Below the pieces are notes generated by a model, which was given only the letters and a program-made list of their open reading frames with translations, ran no database searches and was not told where the DNA came from. Made by a program: the position numbers and the translations under genes. 64,000 bases of DNA from CAVYGN01 sp964413265. Its GTDB lineage: Bacteria > Spirochaetota > Brevinematia > Brevinematales > JAOACQ01. This document shows, piece after piece, positions 8,310-18,354 of this stretch (the stretch's first letter is position 1; each line of letters starts with the position of its first letter). Location of the stretch: contig CAYPRX010000088.1 of assembly GCA_964413265.1 (NCBI GenBank), forward strand, positions 1 to 64,000, written 5' to 3'.

Positions 8310-11300
8310 ATGAAGGGTTCTACAAGTTTTGGAGCAATATCTATACAGCTTGCGTCTTCAGAACTAATAAAAAATCTTTCATACGGCGAAGTAAAAAAAC
8401 CGGAGACTATCAATTACAGGACACTGCGCCCTGAAAGGGATGGACTTTTCTGTGAAAGGATATTTGGACCTACAAAGGATTATGAGTGTTCGTGTGGAAA
8501 ATTCCGTTCAATCAGGTATAAAGGGATTGTCTGTGATAAATGCGGTGTTGAAGTCACTGAAACGAAGGTTAGGAGGTACAGGACCGGACATATCGAACTT
8601 GCCGCTCCTGTTGCACACATATGGTATTACAGGATAGTTCCGAGCAAGATAGCCCTTCTCCTGGATGTAGCTCCGACTGACATACAGAGCATTCTTTATT
8701 TTGAAAAATACATTGTGATTGATCCGGGTGAAACGGATCTTATCCAGAACCAGGTCCTGACCGACGAGGAATTTGAGGAATACAGGGAAAAGTACAAGGA
8801 AGCTTTTACAGCAGATACGGGGGCGTTCGCTGTGAAGAAGATTCTGAAAAATCTCGATCTCGATATTCTTATAGATATGCTTCGCAACCAGGTCGATTCC
8901 AAGCTCAAAGTTGATAAAAAAATACTTAAAAGGCTCGAGCTTGCAGAAGAGATCAGGAAATCCAGCAATAAACCGGAATGGGTAATTCTGGATATTATTC
9001 CTGTTATTCCGCCTGATTTGAGGCCTATGGTTCCACTTGACGGGGGTAGATTCGCCACCTCCGATATTAATGATTTATACAGAAGGCTGATCAACAGGAA
9101 TAACAGGCTCAGGAAGCTTAAATCGGTCAACGCTCCGGACATTATTATAAAAAATGAAATGAGAATGGTGCAGGATGCGGTAGATTCCCTTTTTGATAAC
9201 TCAAGGCGTTCGCACCCCGTGACGGGGAACGGAGACAGGCCTTTAAAGTCATTATCGGATATCTTAAAGGGAAAACAGGGACGCTTCAGACAGAATCTTC
9301 TGGGTAAACGCGTTGATTATTCCGGAAGGTCCGTTATCATTGTAGGACCTAATCTAAAGCTGCACCAATGCGGGCTTCCAAAGCTCATGGCGCTTGAACT
9401 TTTCAAGCCCTTTGTCATGAGAGGCCTTGTAGAGCAGGGTTATGCTCACAACATTAAAGCAGCAAAAAGAATGATCGAGACAGAGCATGAACTGGTCTGG
9501 GGAATTCTCGAGAATGTCGTTAAGGGTCATCCAGTACTGCTTAACCGGGCACCCACTCTGCACCGCCTCGGCATACAGGCTTTTGAACCGATACTGATCG
9601 AAGAAAAAGCCATTCAGCTTCATCCGCTGGTATGTCATGCATATAATGCAGACTTTGATGGAGATCAGATGGCTGTGCACGTTCCTCTTACACCTGAAGC
9701 CCAGATCGAGGCCTGGATGCTGATGCTTTCTTCAAGGAACCTGCTGAACCCGGCCAACGGCAAGCCTATAGTATATCCGACACAGGATATGGTGCTGGGG
9801 ATTTACTTCCTGACAAAGACCGATAACACATCCACGTCGGAGAATAAATATTTCGACAACCTGGATGAAATATTACTGGCGATCGAAATGAAAAAGGCTC
9901 ATTATAATCAGAGGATAAAATATAAATATAAGGGGAAATGGATAGAAACAACCTTCGGCAGGGTAATATTCAATGAAATTATACCGGAGAAAATGGATTT
10001 TATAAACGATACACTGACAAGCAAGAAGATCGAGTCTCTTATCGCAGCCTGTTATAAAACTTACGGTATTAAAGATACCGCTAGGCTTGTTGATAATCTC
10101 AAGACACTGGGATTCAAGTATTCGACAATTTACGGTGTGACTATATCCGTTTCGGATGTCGAAATACCTGAAGAGAAATACAGCATAGTGGAAAAAACCG
10201 AAAAAGAAGTCGAAAAGACTGAAGATAACGCCAGGAAGGGTCTTATCACTCATGATGAAAAATATAATCAGGTGATAGATTTCTGGGCCAGTGCAAATGA
10301 AAAGGTCAAGAAGCTGGTGGAGGGGAAACTTAAGGAAAGCGAAGGCGGTTTCAATTCCCTCTATGCCATGATGGATTCCGGCGCAAGAGGTTCGAGGGAA
10401 CAGATAAGACAGCTTGCCGGTATGAGGGGTTTGATGGCCAAGCCCTCGGGAGAGATAATCGAACTCGCTATCAAATCCAATTTTAAAGAAGGCCTTTCCG
10501 TCCTTGAATACTTTATTTCGAGTCATGGAGCCAGAAAGGGTCTCGCAGATACTGCTCTTAAAACTGCAGATGCGGGTTATCTCACACGAAAACTTGTTGA
10601 CATTTCTCATGACGTTGTTGTGACCGAGTATGACTGCGGTACCGTTAAAGGGATAGATATTTCTTCTATAAGGGAAGGCGATGAAGTTATCAAGCCTCTT
10701 AAGGAAAGAATTCTTGGTCAGGTTGTAGTATCGAATATATATAACCCGAAAAACGGCGAGCTGCTGGTAGAAGCCAATGATATTCTTGATGAAGAGAAAA
10801 CCAAGCTCATTGAAGATGCCGGAATTGAGACAGTGAAAATCCGGAGCGTACTGACTTGCGAATCGACCCATGGAGTCTGTGCCAGCTGTTATGGCTGGGA
10901 CCTCTCTTCACGTTCAAGGGTAAATATAGGAGAGGCTGTCGGTATCATAGCCGCCGAATCAATCGGACAACCAGGGACTCAGCTTACAATGAGGACATTC
11001 CACATAGGAGGTACCGCTGCCACACAGCTCGAGGAAAGCGAACTGAAATTAAATTATGACGCTTACATAGTTGAACTTCCTGAAAATCTAATTTCAAAGG
11101 AAATCGACGGCAAGGGGAAGGTAATAGTACCGAGGAAATCTTATATAAAAGTCAGGAAAATCCTCAATGTTTATAAAAAGACCGATATAGTTGAAAAAAA
11201 GGAAATCTCCTCGCTGAACGGCAAAGAGTTCCTCAGTGAAAAAACAGTGTTCACGTTACTGGACGGTACGGAGGTAAAATTCGGCAAGAAAATATATGTC

Positions 11301-12392
11301 CTGATTGTCGAAAAAGATGTTTTAATCCTTGAGAGCAGTATCGTTGAATACCCAGTCAAGATAGGATCTTTTGTCTATGTAAAGAAGGGCCAGATTGTGA
11401 AAAAGGGAGAGAAAATAGCTGATTTCGATCCCTATAACGAGGTGTTCATAAGCGAGCATGATGGTATTGTCGGCTTTGCGATTGAAAAAAGCGAGGGAGA
11501 GGAACAGAAGAATAAAAATATCCTTGTTATCTACAATGATAAGAACAAAGAGCTTGAAAGGTTTGTACTTGTGCATGGGACCGCTCTCTCAGTACCTGAG
11601 GGAGGAAAAATCCAGCGCGGCGATATCGTGGCCAGAAGACCTGTGGCCAAGAGAAGAACAAGGGATATAATCGGTGGTCTGCCGAGGGTTACCGAACTTT
11701 TTGAATCCAGAAAACCCAAGAATATTGCTGTTATTGCAAAGGTAAACGGTTCGGTTGAAAATATTGAGCAGAAGAAAGGAAAATTCATTATCTGGATTAA
11801 AGGCAATAACGGTCTATCTTTTTCACATATTGTACCTACAGGGAAAAATATATTTGTCAGGATCGGTGACAAGGTACAGGCCGGCGAACCTTTATGCGAC
11901 GGTGTTGTGAGTTCCCATGATATTCTTAAGGTTCTGGGGTACACGAAAGTTAACGAGTTCCTTCTGAACGAGATACAATCCGTTTACCGTCTGCAGGGTG
12001 TGGATATAAATGAGAAACATATAAGTGTAATAATCAGGCAGATGCTGAAAAAGGTCGAGGTAGTAAACCCCGGCGATACAGAGTTTATAACAGGGCAGAA
12101 TATTGATAAAAGCAAGTTTTACAGGGAGAATGAGAAGATAAAAAGCCAGGGAGGACAGGCGGCGAAAGCACGACCTATTCTTATGGGCCTTACAAAGGCA
12201 TCTTTATTCACTGAAAGTTTCCTTTCCGCAGCTTCGTTCCAGGAAACCCCGAGGGTGCTGTCCAGTGCAGCTCTTAAAAGCGCTAAAGACAAACTTGAGG
12301 GGCTGAAGGAAAATCTGGTTATAGGCCAGCTTATTCCTGCCGGAACTGGTATTAAGGATTATCAGTCTATCAAGGTGAAAAACCTGGAGTAG
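8310..12392 (+). CDS. rpoC: DNA-directed RNA polymerase subunit beta'
   Basis: A 1360-residue catalytic subunit. It has the N-terminal zinc finger CSCGKFRSIRYKGIVCDKCG, the rudder/lid region, the catalytic NADFDGDQMAVH loop with its three Mg-binding Asp residues, and the bridge helix and trigger-loop region around SIGQPGTQLTMRTFHIGG. A second zinc site is visible in the CESTHGVCASCYGWD region. An AAGGAG box precedes the ATG. It is the last gene of the operon that starts at 1262, as far as can be seen. Confidence 0.97.
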   Translation: MKGSTSFGAISIQLASSELIKNLSYGEVKKPETINYRTLRPERDGLFCERIFGPTKDYECSCGKFRSIRYKGIVCDKCGVEVTETKVRRYRTGHIELAAPVAHIWYYRIVPSKIALLLDVAPTDIQSILYFEKYIVIDPGETDLIQNQVLTDEEFEEYREKYKEAFTADTGAFAVKKILKNLDLDILIDMLRNQVDSKLKVDKKILKRLELAEEIRKSSNKPEWVILDIIPVIPPDLRPMVPLDGGRFATSDINDLYRRLINRNNRLRKLKSVNAPDIIIKNEMRMVQDAVDSLFDNSRRSHPVTGNGDRPLKSLSDILKGKQGRFRQNLLGKRVDYSGRSVIIVGPNLKLHQCGLPKLMALELFKPFVMRGLVEQGYAHNIKAAKRMIETEHELVWGILENVVKGHPVLLNRAPTLHRLGIQAFEPILIEEKAIQLHPLVCHAYNADFDGDQMAVHVPLTPEAQIEAWMLMLSSRNLLNPANGKPIVYPTQDMVLGIYFLTKTDNTSTSENKYFDNLDEILLAIEMKKAHYNQRIKYKYKGKWIETTFGRVIFNEIIPEKMDFINDTLTSKKIESLIAACYKTYGIKDTARLVDNLKTLGFKYSTIYGVTISVSDVEIPEEKYSIVEKTEKEVEKTEDNARKGLITHDEKYNQVIDFWASANEKVKKLVEGKLKESEGGFNSLYAMMDSGARGSREQIRQLAGMRGLMAKPSGEIIELAIKSNFKEGLSVLEYFISSHGARKGLADTALKTADAGYLTRKLVDISHDVVVTEYDCGTVKGIDISSIREGDEVIKPLKERILGQVVVSNIYNPKNGELLVEANDILDEEKTKLIEDAGIETVKIRSVLTCESTHGVCASCYGWDLSSRSRVNIGEAVGIIAAESIGQPGTQLTMRTFHIGGTAATQLEESELKLNYDAYIVELPENLISKEIDGKGKVIVPRKSYIKVRKILNVYKKTDIVEKKEISSLNGKEFLSEKTVFTLLDGTEVKFGKKIYVLIVEKDVLILESSIVEYPVKIGSFVYVKKGQIVKKGEKIADFDPYNEVFISEHDGIVGFAIEKSEGEEQKNKNILVIYNDKNKELERFVLVHGTALSVPEGGKIQRGDIVARRPVAKRRTRDIIGGLPRVTELFESRKPKNIAVIAKVNGSVENIEQKKGKFIIWIKGNNGLSFSHIVPTGKNIFVRIGDKVQAGEPLCDGVVSSHDILKVLGYTKVNEFLLNEIQSVYRLQGVDINEKHISVIIRQMLKKVEVVNPGDTEFITGQNIDKSKFYRENEKIKSQGGQAAKARPILMGLTKASLFTESFLSAASFQETPRVLSSAALKSAKDKLEGLKENLVIGQLIPAGTGIKDYQSIKVKNLE

Positions 12393-12488
12393 GGTCTAAC
12401 CTTATTCACTTAACATATGACTGGGGAATGTCAAATTAACGGAAGGTGAGAAAGGGGTATTATTGCATTGTCGGTATAACGTAAAAAT

Positions 12489-12517
12489 TTGACAGGGAAG
12501 GGCATGTTTATTATAAT
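12489..12517 (+). promoter_or_regulatory. Consensus sigma-70 promoter of the str-S10-spc-alpha gene cluster
   Basis: TTGACA (12489-12494) and TATAAT (12512-12517) are both perfect and 17 bp apart. The start of transcription is predicted near 12524, about 34 bases before rpsL. No other equally good promoter was found between here and rplQ, so this may drive most of the ribosomal protein genes that follow. Confidence 0.88.
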
Positions 12518-12557
12518 ATGTGCCTTGTCCATAGACTTAGGAGGAAGGGGTTGTATT

Positions 12558-12932
12558 ATGCCTACAATAAATCAGCTTGTCAGGAAAGGCAGAACATCGG
12601 TTGCAACAAAGAGTAAATCACCTGCGCTGCAATCCAACCCTCAGAAAAGAGGTGTTTGTGTAAGGGTTACTACCATGACACCCAAGAAGCCGAACTCCGC
12701 TTTAAGAAAAATTGCAAGGGTAAGGCTTGTTCAGGGACTGGAAGTTACCGCATACATACCGGGGATCGGGCATAATCTTCAAGAGCATTCTGTTGTATTG
12801 ATCAGGGGTGGAAGAGTCAAAGACCTCCCCGGCGTGAGATATCATATCATCAGAGGCACTCTTGACTCTATGGGCGTGGAAAAGAGAAAGACAAGCCGCT
12901 CCAAATACGGGGCCAAAAAAGCTAAGGCTTGA
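12558..12932 (+). CDS. rpsL: 30S ribosomal protein S12
   Basis: A 124-residue decoding-centre protein. It has the MPTINQLVRKGR start and the TPKKPNSALRKIARV loop with the Lys pair around the streptomycin-determining position. LPGVRYHIIRG and the basic C-terminus KRKTSRSKYG follow. ATG 12558 follows the strong GGAGGAAGGGG box. A longer reading frame from 12489 is rejected, since it would start inside the promoter. Confidence 0.96.
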   Translation: MPTINQLVRKGRTSVATKSKSPALQSNPQKRGVCVRVTTMTPKKPNSALRKIARVRLVQGLEVTAYIPGIGHNLQEHSVVLIRGGRVKDLPGVRYHIIRGTLDSMGVEKRKTSRSKYGAKKAKA

Positions 12933-12946
12933 GAGGATGGGAGTTA

Positions 12947-13417
12947 ATGCCTAGAAAAAAGAGAGTTTATGGAAAACATATCATCGTGGATAATAAGTTC
13001 AAGAACATGATGGTAATGAAATTGATAAACCGCATAATGCTTGACGGAAAGAAAACAATAGCAGCGAATATTGTTTACGAAGCTATTGACTACCTCGCTG
13101 ATAAAACCGGGGAGGACGGTATTACGGCTTTTGATAAAGCCCTTGCCAATATCAAGCCGCCTGTTGAAGTGAGGTCGAGAAGGGTCGGAGGCGCAACTTA
13201 TCAGGTGCCGACGGAGGTTAGGCCTGAGCGTCAGAATTCTCTTACTCTGAGATGGCTTGTAAATCTCTCAAGGGAAAGGAAAGAACATTCAATGGTAGAG
13301 AAATTAGGCAGGGAACTGCTGGATGCGTATAACAATACAGGGTCCTGCATTAAGAAAAAAATAGATACGATTAAAATGGCAGAGGCTAATAAGGCGTTCG
13401 CGCATTACAAGTGGTAA
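12947..13417 (+). CDS. rpsG: 30S ribosomal protein S7
   Basis: A 156-residue head protein that nucleates 16S 3'-domain assembly. Motifs include MPRKKRVYGKHI at the start, LMNRIM-like LINRIMLDGKK, EVRSRRVGGATYQVP and RWLVNLSRERKEHSM. ATG 12947 follows GGATGGGAG. It follows rpsL by 14 bases and precedes fusA by 18, the standard str order. Confidence 0.96.
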   Translation: MPRKKRVYGKHIIVDNKFKNMMVMKLINRIMLDGKKTIAANIVYEAIDYLADKTGEDGITAFDKALANIKPPVEVRSRRVGGATYQVPTEVRPERQNSLTLRWLVNLSRERKEHSMVEKLGRELLDAYNNTGSCIKKKIDTIKMAEANKAFAHYKW

Positions 13418-13435
13418 TAGGAGACAGGTGGATCT

Positions 13436-15517
13436 ATGGCTTTGGAAAAAGCTGTACTGTTGCAAAATGTAAGGAATATAGGCATTGCTGCACATATTGA
13501 TGCAGGGAAAACAACTGCCACTGAGAGAATTTTATTTTATACAGGGAAAACACATAAGATGGGAGAGGTCCATGAGGGTGCAGCTGAAATGGATTGGATG
13601 GTGCAGGAGAAAGAAAGAGGTATCACAATAACAAGCGCTGCTACCACGTGTTTCTGGAAAGACCACAAGATAAATCTGATCGATACCCCGGGACATGTTG
13701 ATTTTACAGCGGAGGTTGAAAGGTCGATGAGAGTGCTGGACGGAGCCATAGCAGTATTTGACGGCGGAGAGGGTGTTGAGCCCCAGTCCGAAACAGTCTG
13801 GCGCCAGGCTGATAAATACGATGTGCCTAGAATCGCTTTTATAAATAAGATGGACAAAGTCGGCGCAGATTTTTATAAGTCTGTTGCATCAATGGAGAAA
13901 AAGCTGGGCGTAAAGGCCGTACCGATTCAGCTCCCTATAGGAGCTGAAAATGATTTCAGGGGGGTTGTAGATATAATCGGCCGCAAGGCCTATATCTGGC
14001 CGGATGATGACTCGGAAGGAATAAATTATAACGAAGGTGAAATTCCTAAAGATTTAAAGGAAAAAGTTGAACATTACAGGGTTTCACTTCTCGATTATAT
14101 ATGTGACGGAAATGAAGAGTTGATGGAAAAATATCTTGAAGGTGCAAACATTACGGATGATGAGGTAAAAGCCGGTTTGAGGAAGCTTACGATAACAAAC
14201 CAGCTTTTTCCTGTCGTCTGCGGGAGCGCTTTAAGGAACAAGGGAATTCAGCTGCTCCTGGATGCGGTGATCGACTATCTTCCGTCACCTCTTGATATAC
14301 CGCCCTTAAAGGCGGTTAATACAAGAACAGGAAAAGAGGAGCTGGTAGGACCCGTTTTTACCGAGCCCTTTTGCGGGCTGGCCTTCAAGGTCATGGTCGA
14401 TTCCTTTGTAGGAAAACTCGTTTTTGTGAGAGTTTATTCGGGAACCCTTGAAAAGGGCAGTTATGTATATAATGTGAACAAGAGCCAGAAAGAAAGAGTG
14501 GCAAGGCTGCTGAGGATGCATGCCAACAAAAGAGAGGAAATTGACAGCGTTTCTGCCGGAGATATTGTAGCTGTAATCGGGATAAAAGATACTGTTACTG
14601 GAGACAGCCTCACAAGTGAAGACAGGCCGTTGTTACTTGAATCTATTGAGTTTCCCGAACCGGTAATAATGGTTGCCATTGAACCCAAGACAAAGGAAGA
14701 AGTTGATAAAATGAGCATAGCCCTAAAAAAACTCCAGGAAGAAGACCCGACGTTCAAGGTTAAGACCGATGAAGAGACCAGTCAGACTCTAATTCATGGA
14801 ATGGGCGAGCTCCATCTTGAAATAATTGTGGACAGAATGGTGCGGGAATACGGGGTGCAGGCGAATATTGGAAAGCCCCAGGTGGCTTACAGGGAAACGG
14901 TACGCAAAGCCGCTAAATCAGAGGGTAAATATGTCCGCCAGAGCGGTGGCCGGGGCCAGTATGGCCATGTAATGCTTTCCGTTGAACCCCTTGAAAAGGG
15001 AAAGGGGTTTGAATTCGAAGATAAGGTTGTCGGCGGTCACATCCCGAAAGAGTTTATACCTGCCATACAGAAGGGCGTAGAGGAGGCTATTAGTAACGGC
15101 ATTATCGGTGGTTTTCCAGTAGTTGATATAAAGGCTGCAGTTTATGACGGGTCTTTTCATGAGGTTGATTCTTCAGAAATGGCCTTTAAAATTGCCGCTT
15201 CAAAAGCATTCAAGGAGGCTATGGCGGCTGCCGATCCGGTTCTTCTCGAACCTATTATGAAAGTTGACGTAATGGTAGCCGAGGATTATCTCGGCGATGT
15301 GATCGGAGACTTAAGCTCCAGGAGGGCTAAAATAAACGGTATGGAGCCTAAAGGAAATGCACGGCTTATAACAAGTCATGTACCGCTCGGAGAAATGTTC
15401 GGCTATGCAACGGTTCTCCGCTCGGTGACTCAGGGAAGGGGTACCTATGTGATGGCTTTTGATCACTACAGCGAAATTCCTAAAAATCTGTGGGAATCAG
15501 TATTAAAGGCAGAATAA
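13436..15517 (+). CDS. fusA: Elongation factor G
   Basis: A 693-residue ribosomal translocase GTPase. G motifs are AHIDAGKTT (P-loop), RGITITSAATT (switch I), DTPGHVDF (G3), NKMDKVGADF (G4) and GSAL (G5). Domains II to V follow, with HGMGELHLEIIVDRM and the domain IV tip region SGGRGQYGHV. All catalytic motifs are canonical, unlike those of the neighbouring EF-Tu. Spirochaetes often have a second EF-G gene, but none is seen in this window. Confidence 0.97.
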   Translation: MALEKAVLLQNVRNIGIAAHIDAGKTTATERILFYTGKTHKMGEVHEGAAEMDWMVQEKERGITITSAATTCFWKDHKINLIDTPGHVDFTAEVERSMRVLDGAIAVFDGGEGVEPQSETVWRQADKYDVPRIAFINKMDKVGADFYKSVASMEKKLGVKAVPIQLPIGAENDFRGVVDIIGRKAYIWPDDDSEGINYNEGEIPKDLKEKVEHYRVSLLDYICDGNEELMEKYLEGANITDDEVKAGLRKLTITNQLFPVVCGSALRNKGIQLLLDAVIDYLPSPLDIPPLKAVNTRTGKEELVGPVFTEPFCGLAFKVMVDSFVGKLVFVRVYSGTLEKGSYVYNVNKSQKERVARLLRMHANKREEIDSVSAGDIVAVIGIKDTVTGDSLTSEDRPLLLESIEFPEPVIMVAIEPKTKEEVDKMSIALKKLQEEDPTFKVKTDEETSQTLIHGMGELHLEIIVDRMVREYGVQANIGKPQVAYRETVRKAAKSEGKYVRQSGGRGQYGHVMLSVEPLEKGKGFEFEDKVVGGHIPKEFIPAIQKGVEEAISNGIIGGFPVVDIKAAVYDGSFHEVDSSEMAFKIAASKAFKEAMAAADPVLLEPIMKVDVMVAEDYLGDVIGDLSSRRAKINGMEPKGNARLITSHVPLGEMFGYATVLRSVTQGRGTYVMAFDHYSEIPKNLWESVLKAE

Positions 15518-15549
15518 TATAATTTTTAAAACAAAAGAGGAGGAATACA

Positions 15550-16770
15550 ATGGCAGAGGGTAAATTTGAAAGGACGAAACCTCATTTAAATGTCGGCACA
15601 ATAGGACACGTAGATCACGGTAAAACGACTCTGACAGCGGCCATAACTAAATATGGGGAATTTTTAGGATTAGCAAAATACATTACTTACGATAATGTCG
15701 CTAAGGCGTCGGAATCCCAGGGACGCAGAGATGACACGAAAATCCTTACAATTGCTACTTCTCATGTTGAATATTCAACCAATAAAAGACATTACGCTCA
15801 TGTTGACTGTCCGGGCCATGCCGACTATGTTAAGAATATGATCACGGGAGCAGCCCAAATGGATGGTGCTATACTGGTTGTTGCCGCAACTGACGGAGTA
15901 ATGCCCCAGACAAGGGAGCATGTTCTCCTTGCCAGACAGGTCGATGTTCCCTCTATAATTGTCTTTATCAATAAGGTTGATATGATAGCTGAAGCAGATA
16001 AAGAGCTTATTGATCTTGTTGAAATGGATATCAGGGACCTGCTGAACCAGTACAGCTTCCCCGGTAATGATACGCCGGTGATCCGTGGTTCGGCATACAA
16101 GGCATTAACCAGCAGTTCAAAGGATCCTAACGCTCCTGAATATGCCTGCATCAAAGAGCTCCTTGACGCAATGGATAATTATTTTAAGGAGCCCATAAGA
16201 GAGCTTGACAAGCCTTTTATGATGCCAATCGAAGATATATTCTCGATAACCGGCAGAGGTACCGTGGCTACTGGAAGGATCGAAAGGGGTAAAGTAAAGA
16301 TCGGTGATGAAGTCGAGATCGTCGGATATCATGATACAGGCAAATCTGTCGTAACCGGCGTTGAAATGTTCAGAAAGATTCTTGAAGATGGACAGGCCGG
16401 CGACAACGTTGGCCTTCTGTTGAGAGGAGTGGACAAGAATGCGATCAGGAGAGGGATGTGCCTTGCCAAGCCTGGCACTCTTACTCCTCACTTGAAATTT
16501 AACGGGCAGGTTTATGTTCTTAAGCCTGAAGAAGGCGGAAGAAAATCACCCTTCCATGTAGGATACAGGCCCCAGTTCTATATGAGTACCTCGGATGTTA
16601 CAGGCAATATAGGGGCAATCCAGGGAGCTGATATGGTTATGCCCGGTGATAACGTCACAATGACGATAGAACTTATTACCAGAGTGGCAGTAGAAAAGGG
16701 TATGCGCTTTGCTATCAGAGAGGGAGGAAGAACTATCGGTTCCGGTGTTGTTACAGAGATACTTGAATAA
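15550..16770 (+). CDS. tuf: Elongation factor Tu with an atypical switch I region
   Basis: A 406-residue GTPase that carries aminoacyl-tRNA to the ribosome. P-loop GHVDHGKT (19-26), DCPGHADY (86-93, catalytic His90), NKVD and GSAYKAL are normal. Switch I is not: residues 49-70 lack the usual IDNAPEEKARGITIN and instead have a SESQGRRDDTKILTIA type sequence. The Mg-binding Thr (T67) and SHVEY are kept. The bases form an intact frame, so this is not a frameshift. A strong AGAGGAGG box precedes the ATG. Confidence 0.96.
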   Translation: MAEGKFERTKPHLNVGTIGHVDHGKTTLTAAITKYGEFLGLAKYITYDNVAKASESQGRRDDTKILTIATSHVEYSTNKRHYAHVDCPGHADYVKNMITGAAQMDGAILVVAATDGVMPQTREHVLLARQVDVPSIIVFINKVDMIAEADKELIDLVEMDIRDLLNQYSFPGNDTPVIRGSAYKALTSSSKDPNAPEYACIKELLDAMDNYFKEPIRELDKPFMMPIEDIFSITGRGTVATGRIERGKVKIGDEVEIVGYHDTGKSVVTGVEMFRKILEDGQAGDNVGLLLRGVDKNAIRRGMCLAKPGTLTPHLKFNGQVYVLKPEEGGRKSPFHVGYRPQFYMSTSDVTGNIGAIQGADMVMPGDNVTMTIELITRVAVEKGMRFAIREGGRTIGSGVVTEILE

Positions 16771-16790
16771 TGCGTTAAAGAGGTCGTACT

Positions 16791-17093
16791 GTGAGTAGAA
16801 TACGGGTCAGACTTAAGGCTTATGATGTCAACCTGATTGATAAGTCTGCAAAATCGATCGTTGAGTCAGTTAAAAGCAAGGGAGGAAGAGTATCCGGGCC
16901 TATTCCCTTGCCTACAAAGATAAAAAAATATACAGTTTTAACATCACCTCATGTTAATAAAGATGCAAGAGAGCAGTTTGAAATGAGGGTTCACAAGAGG
17001 TTGATTGACATATTAGATCCCAGTTCCGATCTTGTAAATGCATTGATGGAATTACAGCTTCCGGCGGGTGTAGAAGTTGAGATCAAGCAATAA
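16791..17093 (+). CDS. rpsJ: 30S ribosomal protein S10
   Basis: A 100-residue head protein that also serves as NusE in antitermination complexes. The family signatures RIRVRLKAYD, GPIPLPTKIKKYTVLTSPHVNKDAREQFEMRVHKR are visible. The start is GTG at 16791, with an AGAGGT box upstream; no ATG lies in a suitable place. It opens the S10 gene order only 20 bases after tuf, with no promoter between. Confidence 0.95.
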   Translation: MSRIRVRLKAYDVNLIDKSAKSIVESVKSKGGRVSGPIPLPTKIKKYTVLTSPHVNKDAREQFEMRVHKRLIDILDPSSDLVNALMELQLPAGVEVEIKQ

Positions 17094-17119
17094 CTTATTA
17101 AGGCATAGGTGGAATTAGG

Positions 17120-17704
17120 ATGAAGGCAAAGAACGTTGGGATATTAGGCATAAAATTGGGCATGACACAGATGTTCTGGAATGATACCATGGTAGGAGTC
17201 ACAGTTGTGGATTTTTCCGGATTGGAATTTATTGGCAGCAGGACCGTTGAAAAAGACGGCTATAATGCGGCTATTATAGCAGTAAATAATAAAAAAGGAC
17301 AGCCCAGAGGGTGCATCAGGGAAATAAGGATAGATAACGTTAATGCCTACCAGGACGGTTCTTATATTAATCTCTTTGATTCGGTTAAAAAAGTTGATGT
17401 AGTAGGCATGATGAAGGGAAGAGGTTTTTCGGGAGCTATGAAGAGGCATGGTTTCCATGGAGGACCTGCTTCACATGGCGCTAAGCACTGGCATAGAAGA
17501 ACCGGTTCCATAGGAGGCCATACTTTTCCTGCAAAAACATGGCGCGGACAAAAAATGCCGGGTCATTACGGAAATGTTAGAGTCTGTACGCTGAGTCAGG
17601 ATCTTGTTAAGCTTGATAAGGAGAATAAGCTCATCTTTATCAGAGGTTCTGTCCCTGGTGCCAGAAACTCCTATGTCATGGTAAGAGACGCGATAAAGGG
17701 GTAA
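17120..17704 (+). CDS. rplC: 50S ribosomal protein L3
   Basis: A 194-residue protein near the peptidyl transferase centre, slightly shorter than the 209 residues of E. coli. The conserved loop FSGAMKRHGFHGGPASHG and the WRGQKMPGHYGN segment reach toward the active site. It lies 26 bases after rpsJ and 8 before rplD, in standard S10 order. Confidence 0.95.
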   Translation: MKAKNVGILGIKLGMTQMFWNDTMVGVTVVDFSGLEFIGSRTVEKDGYNAAIIAVNNKKGQPRGCIREIRIDNVNAYQDGSYINLFDSVKKVDVVGMMKGRGFSGAMKRHGFHGGPASHGAKHWHRRTGSIGGHTFPAKTWRGQKMPGHYGNVRVCTLSQDLVKLDKENKLIFIRGSVPGARNSYVMVRDAIKG

Positions 17705-17712
17705 TTTGAAAT

Positions 17713-18342
17713 ATGAAATTAGATGTATATAATGGTTCCGAAAAGATTAAAGAAGTAAATTATCCTTTTCTAAGTGATAAATACTCCCCGGAATTAGTGC
17801 ACCAGGCCCTTGTCGCGAGATTATCCCACGAAAGGGAGGGAAATGCTTCTACACTGACAAAGTCTGAGGTCAGGGGTGGAGGGAAAAAACCATGGCGCCA
17901 GAAAGGCCTGGGGAGGGCACGTTCGGGTTCGATAAGATCTCCTCTCTGGAGAGGCGGTGGCGTGATTTTCGGACCGAAACCGCATGAGAGGGACAAGAAC
18001 ATTTTAAAAAGACAGAGATTAACGGCCTTATTATCCGTTTTTAATAAGCTGGCGGAATCGGGAAGGGTCAGGGTTTATGAGGATATTGAGCTGGAGACCC
18101 ATAAAACAAAGGATTTTATAAAAACCTTCAGCGGACTTATCGAGAACGAAAGAGGAAAAGTTGTAATAATAACGGCTGATTATTCAAAAAATATGGCTCT
18201 TGCGTCAAGAAACCTGCCGAATGTAAGGGTACTATTTGTCGATGCACTTGACCTGCTTCCTCTGGTATATGCGGACAGGGTATTGATATCAGCAAAAGCC
18301 ATTGAGAAATTAGGAACAGTCTTTTCCAGTATCAAAGAATAA
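17713..18342 (+). CDS. rplD: 50S ribosomal protein L4
   Basis: A 209-residue protein with an extended loop lining the exit tunnel. The loop signature GGGKKPWRQKGLGRARSGSIRSPLWRGGGVIFGPKPH is intact. In enteric bacteria L4 represses the S10 operon through a leader, but no leader is seen here because rpsJ follows tuf directly. The spacer from rplC is 8 bases. Confidence 0.95.
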   Translation: MKLDVYNGSEKIKEVNYPFLSDKYSPELVHQALVARLSHEREGNASTLTKSEVRGGGKKPWRQKGLGRARSGSIRSPLWRGGGVIFGPKPHERDKNILKRQRLTALLSVFNKLAESGRVRVYEDIELETHKTKDFIKTFSGLIENERGKVVIITADYSKNMALASRNLPNVRVLFVDALDLLPLVYADRVLISAKAIEKLGTVFSSIKE

Positions 18343-18354
18343 CGGAGTTTTGGG

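Noticed and set aside
9873..10871. 332-residue reading frame on the minus strand inside rpoC
   Set aside because: It lies antisense to a highly conserved gene, has no ribosome-binding site or known motif, and its length follows from the codon use of rpoC.
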